DNA of 64,000 bases, taken from assembly GCA_963716685.1 (NCBI GenBank), contig CAVQTR010000006.1:434001-498000 (forward strand), given 5' to 3'. Shown here in pieces: positions 63,871 to 64,000 of the stretch. Below the pieces are notes generated by a model that worked only from the letters and a program-made list of their open reading frames with translations, did no database searches and was not told the DNA's origin. The position numbers and the translations under genes were made by a program. Within the stretch, counting starts at the first letter, position 1; each line of letters opens with the position of its first letter. Source of the DNA: JALYXI01 sp963716685 (lineage in GTDB: Bacteria; Acidobacteriota; Terriglobia; Bryobacterales; Bryobacteraceae).

Positions 63871-64000
63871 TGACGGTCCTCATGAACACCTCTTCCAAGG
63901 TGCTGTTTACCCGGCCCAGCTTTTCGATATCGCAGTGCTCGGCGCGCAGCAGATCCACCGCCTGATTGGCTGCCTCGCGGTTATCGAAAAGAGCCGAGAA
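63860..64000 (-). CDS. ABC transporter ATP-binding protein, C-terminal fragment
   Basis: Only the last 46 codons are in the window; the gene continues to the right. The visible end reads FSALFDNREAANQAVDLLRA and closes STLEEVFMRTVSAK, the LEEVF ending common to ABC-2 exporter ATPases. It partners the permease that starts within its stop region. Confidence 0.85.
   Translation of the reverse strand, partial: FSALFDNREAANQAVDLLRAEHCDIEKLGRVNSTLEEVFMRTVSAK

Overview
The window is GC-rich, densely packed, Gram-negative chromosomal DNA. The gene set points to Acidobacteriota, most likely the Bryobacter/Solibacter group: two very large TonB receptors with an N-terminal carboxypeptidase-regulatory-like domain, several exported Tat-type or Sec-type sugar and enolase-superfamily enzymes, a PmoA-like secreted protein, RraA-like secreted proteins and BamA. 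This placement is an inference from gene content; there is no rRNA in the window. I see no tRNA, CRISPR array, prophage or insertion sequence.

Layout. 1-2.3 kb: bamA (C-terminus off the left edge, reading frame broken by about eight single-base indels). 2.5-9.5 kb: STAS protein, cyclophilin, LuxR-type regulator, an enolase-superfamily enzyme coupled to an unknown gene, and a myo-inositol oxygenase. 9.6-17 kb: an mdtABC-like RND efflux operon. 17-21.4 kb: a secreted glycosidase-like protein divergent from metF, then small membrane and zinc-ribbon genes and a sugar isomerase. 22-26.9 kb: L-rhamnose catabolism (isomerase, kinase, fused aldolase/dehydrogenase). 26.9-28.7 kb: fabH and a SprT-like metalloprotein. 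28.7-33.7 kb: a five-gene operon under a cobalamin riboswitch. 33.8-39.4 kb: response regulator, HEAT protein, threonine ammonia-lyase, lipoprotein, UDP-glucose dehydrogenase. 39.5-43 kb: a very large fused GltD/PyrK-like oxidoreductase, frame broken several times. 43-49.2 kb: PmoA-like and SUMF1-like secreted proteins, alkaline phosphatase, groES, skp, citrate synthase. 49.2-59.7 kb: two giant TonB receptors flanking two exported RraA-like proteins and a DUF72 gene, plus a Tat-exported enolase-superfamily enzyme; this looks like a nutrient-uptake and catabolic island. 59.7-64 kb: Kir-type potassium channel, DinB/YfiT protein, [2Fe-2S] ferredoxin and the end of an ABC exporter operon.

Two whole-window patterns stand out. 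First, about 17 genes at the head of transcription units carry a TANNNT box only 6-10 nt before the start codon and no Shine-Dalgarno sequence. This is the architecture of leaderless transcripts. In two divergent pairs (18948/18963 and 61672/61685) the two boxes and start codons interlock within about 15 bp. Second, about 20 single-base indels, almost all extra bases next to an identical base, break otherwise well-conserved genes in a few patches. They look like uncorrected sequencing insertions rather than gene decay, because one of the broken genes is the essential bamA. Convergent genes very often overlap at their 3' ends.
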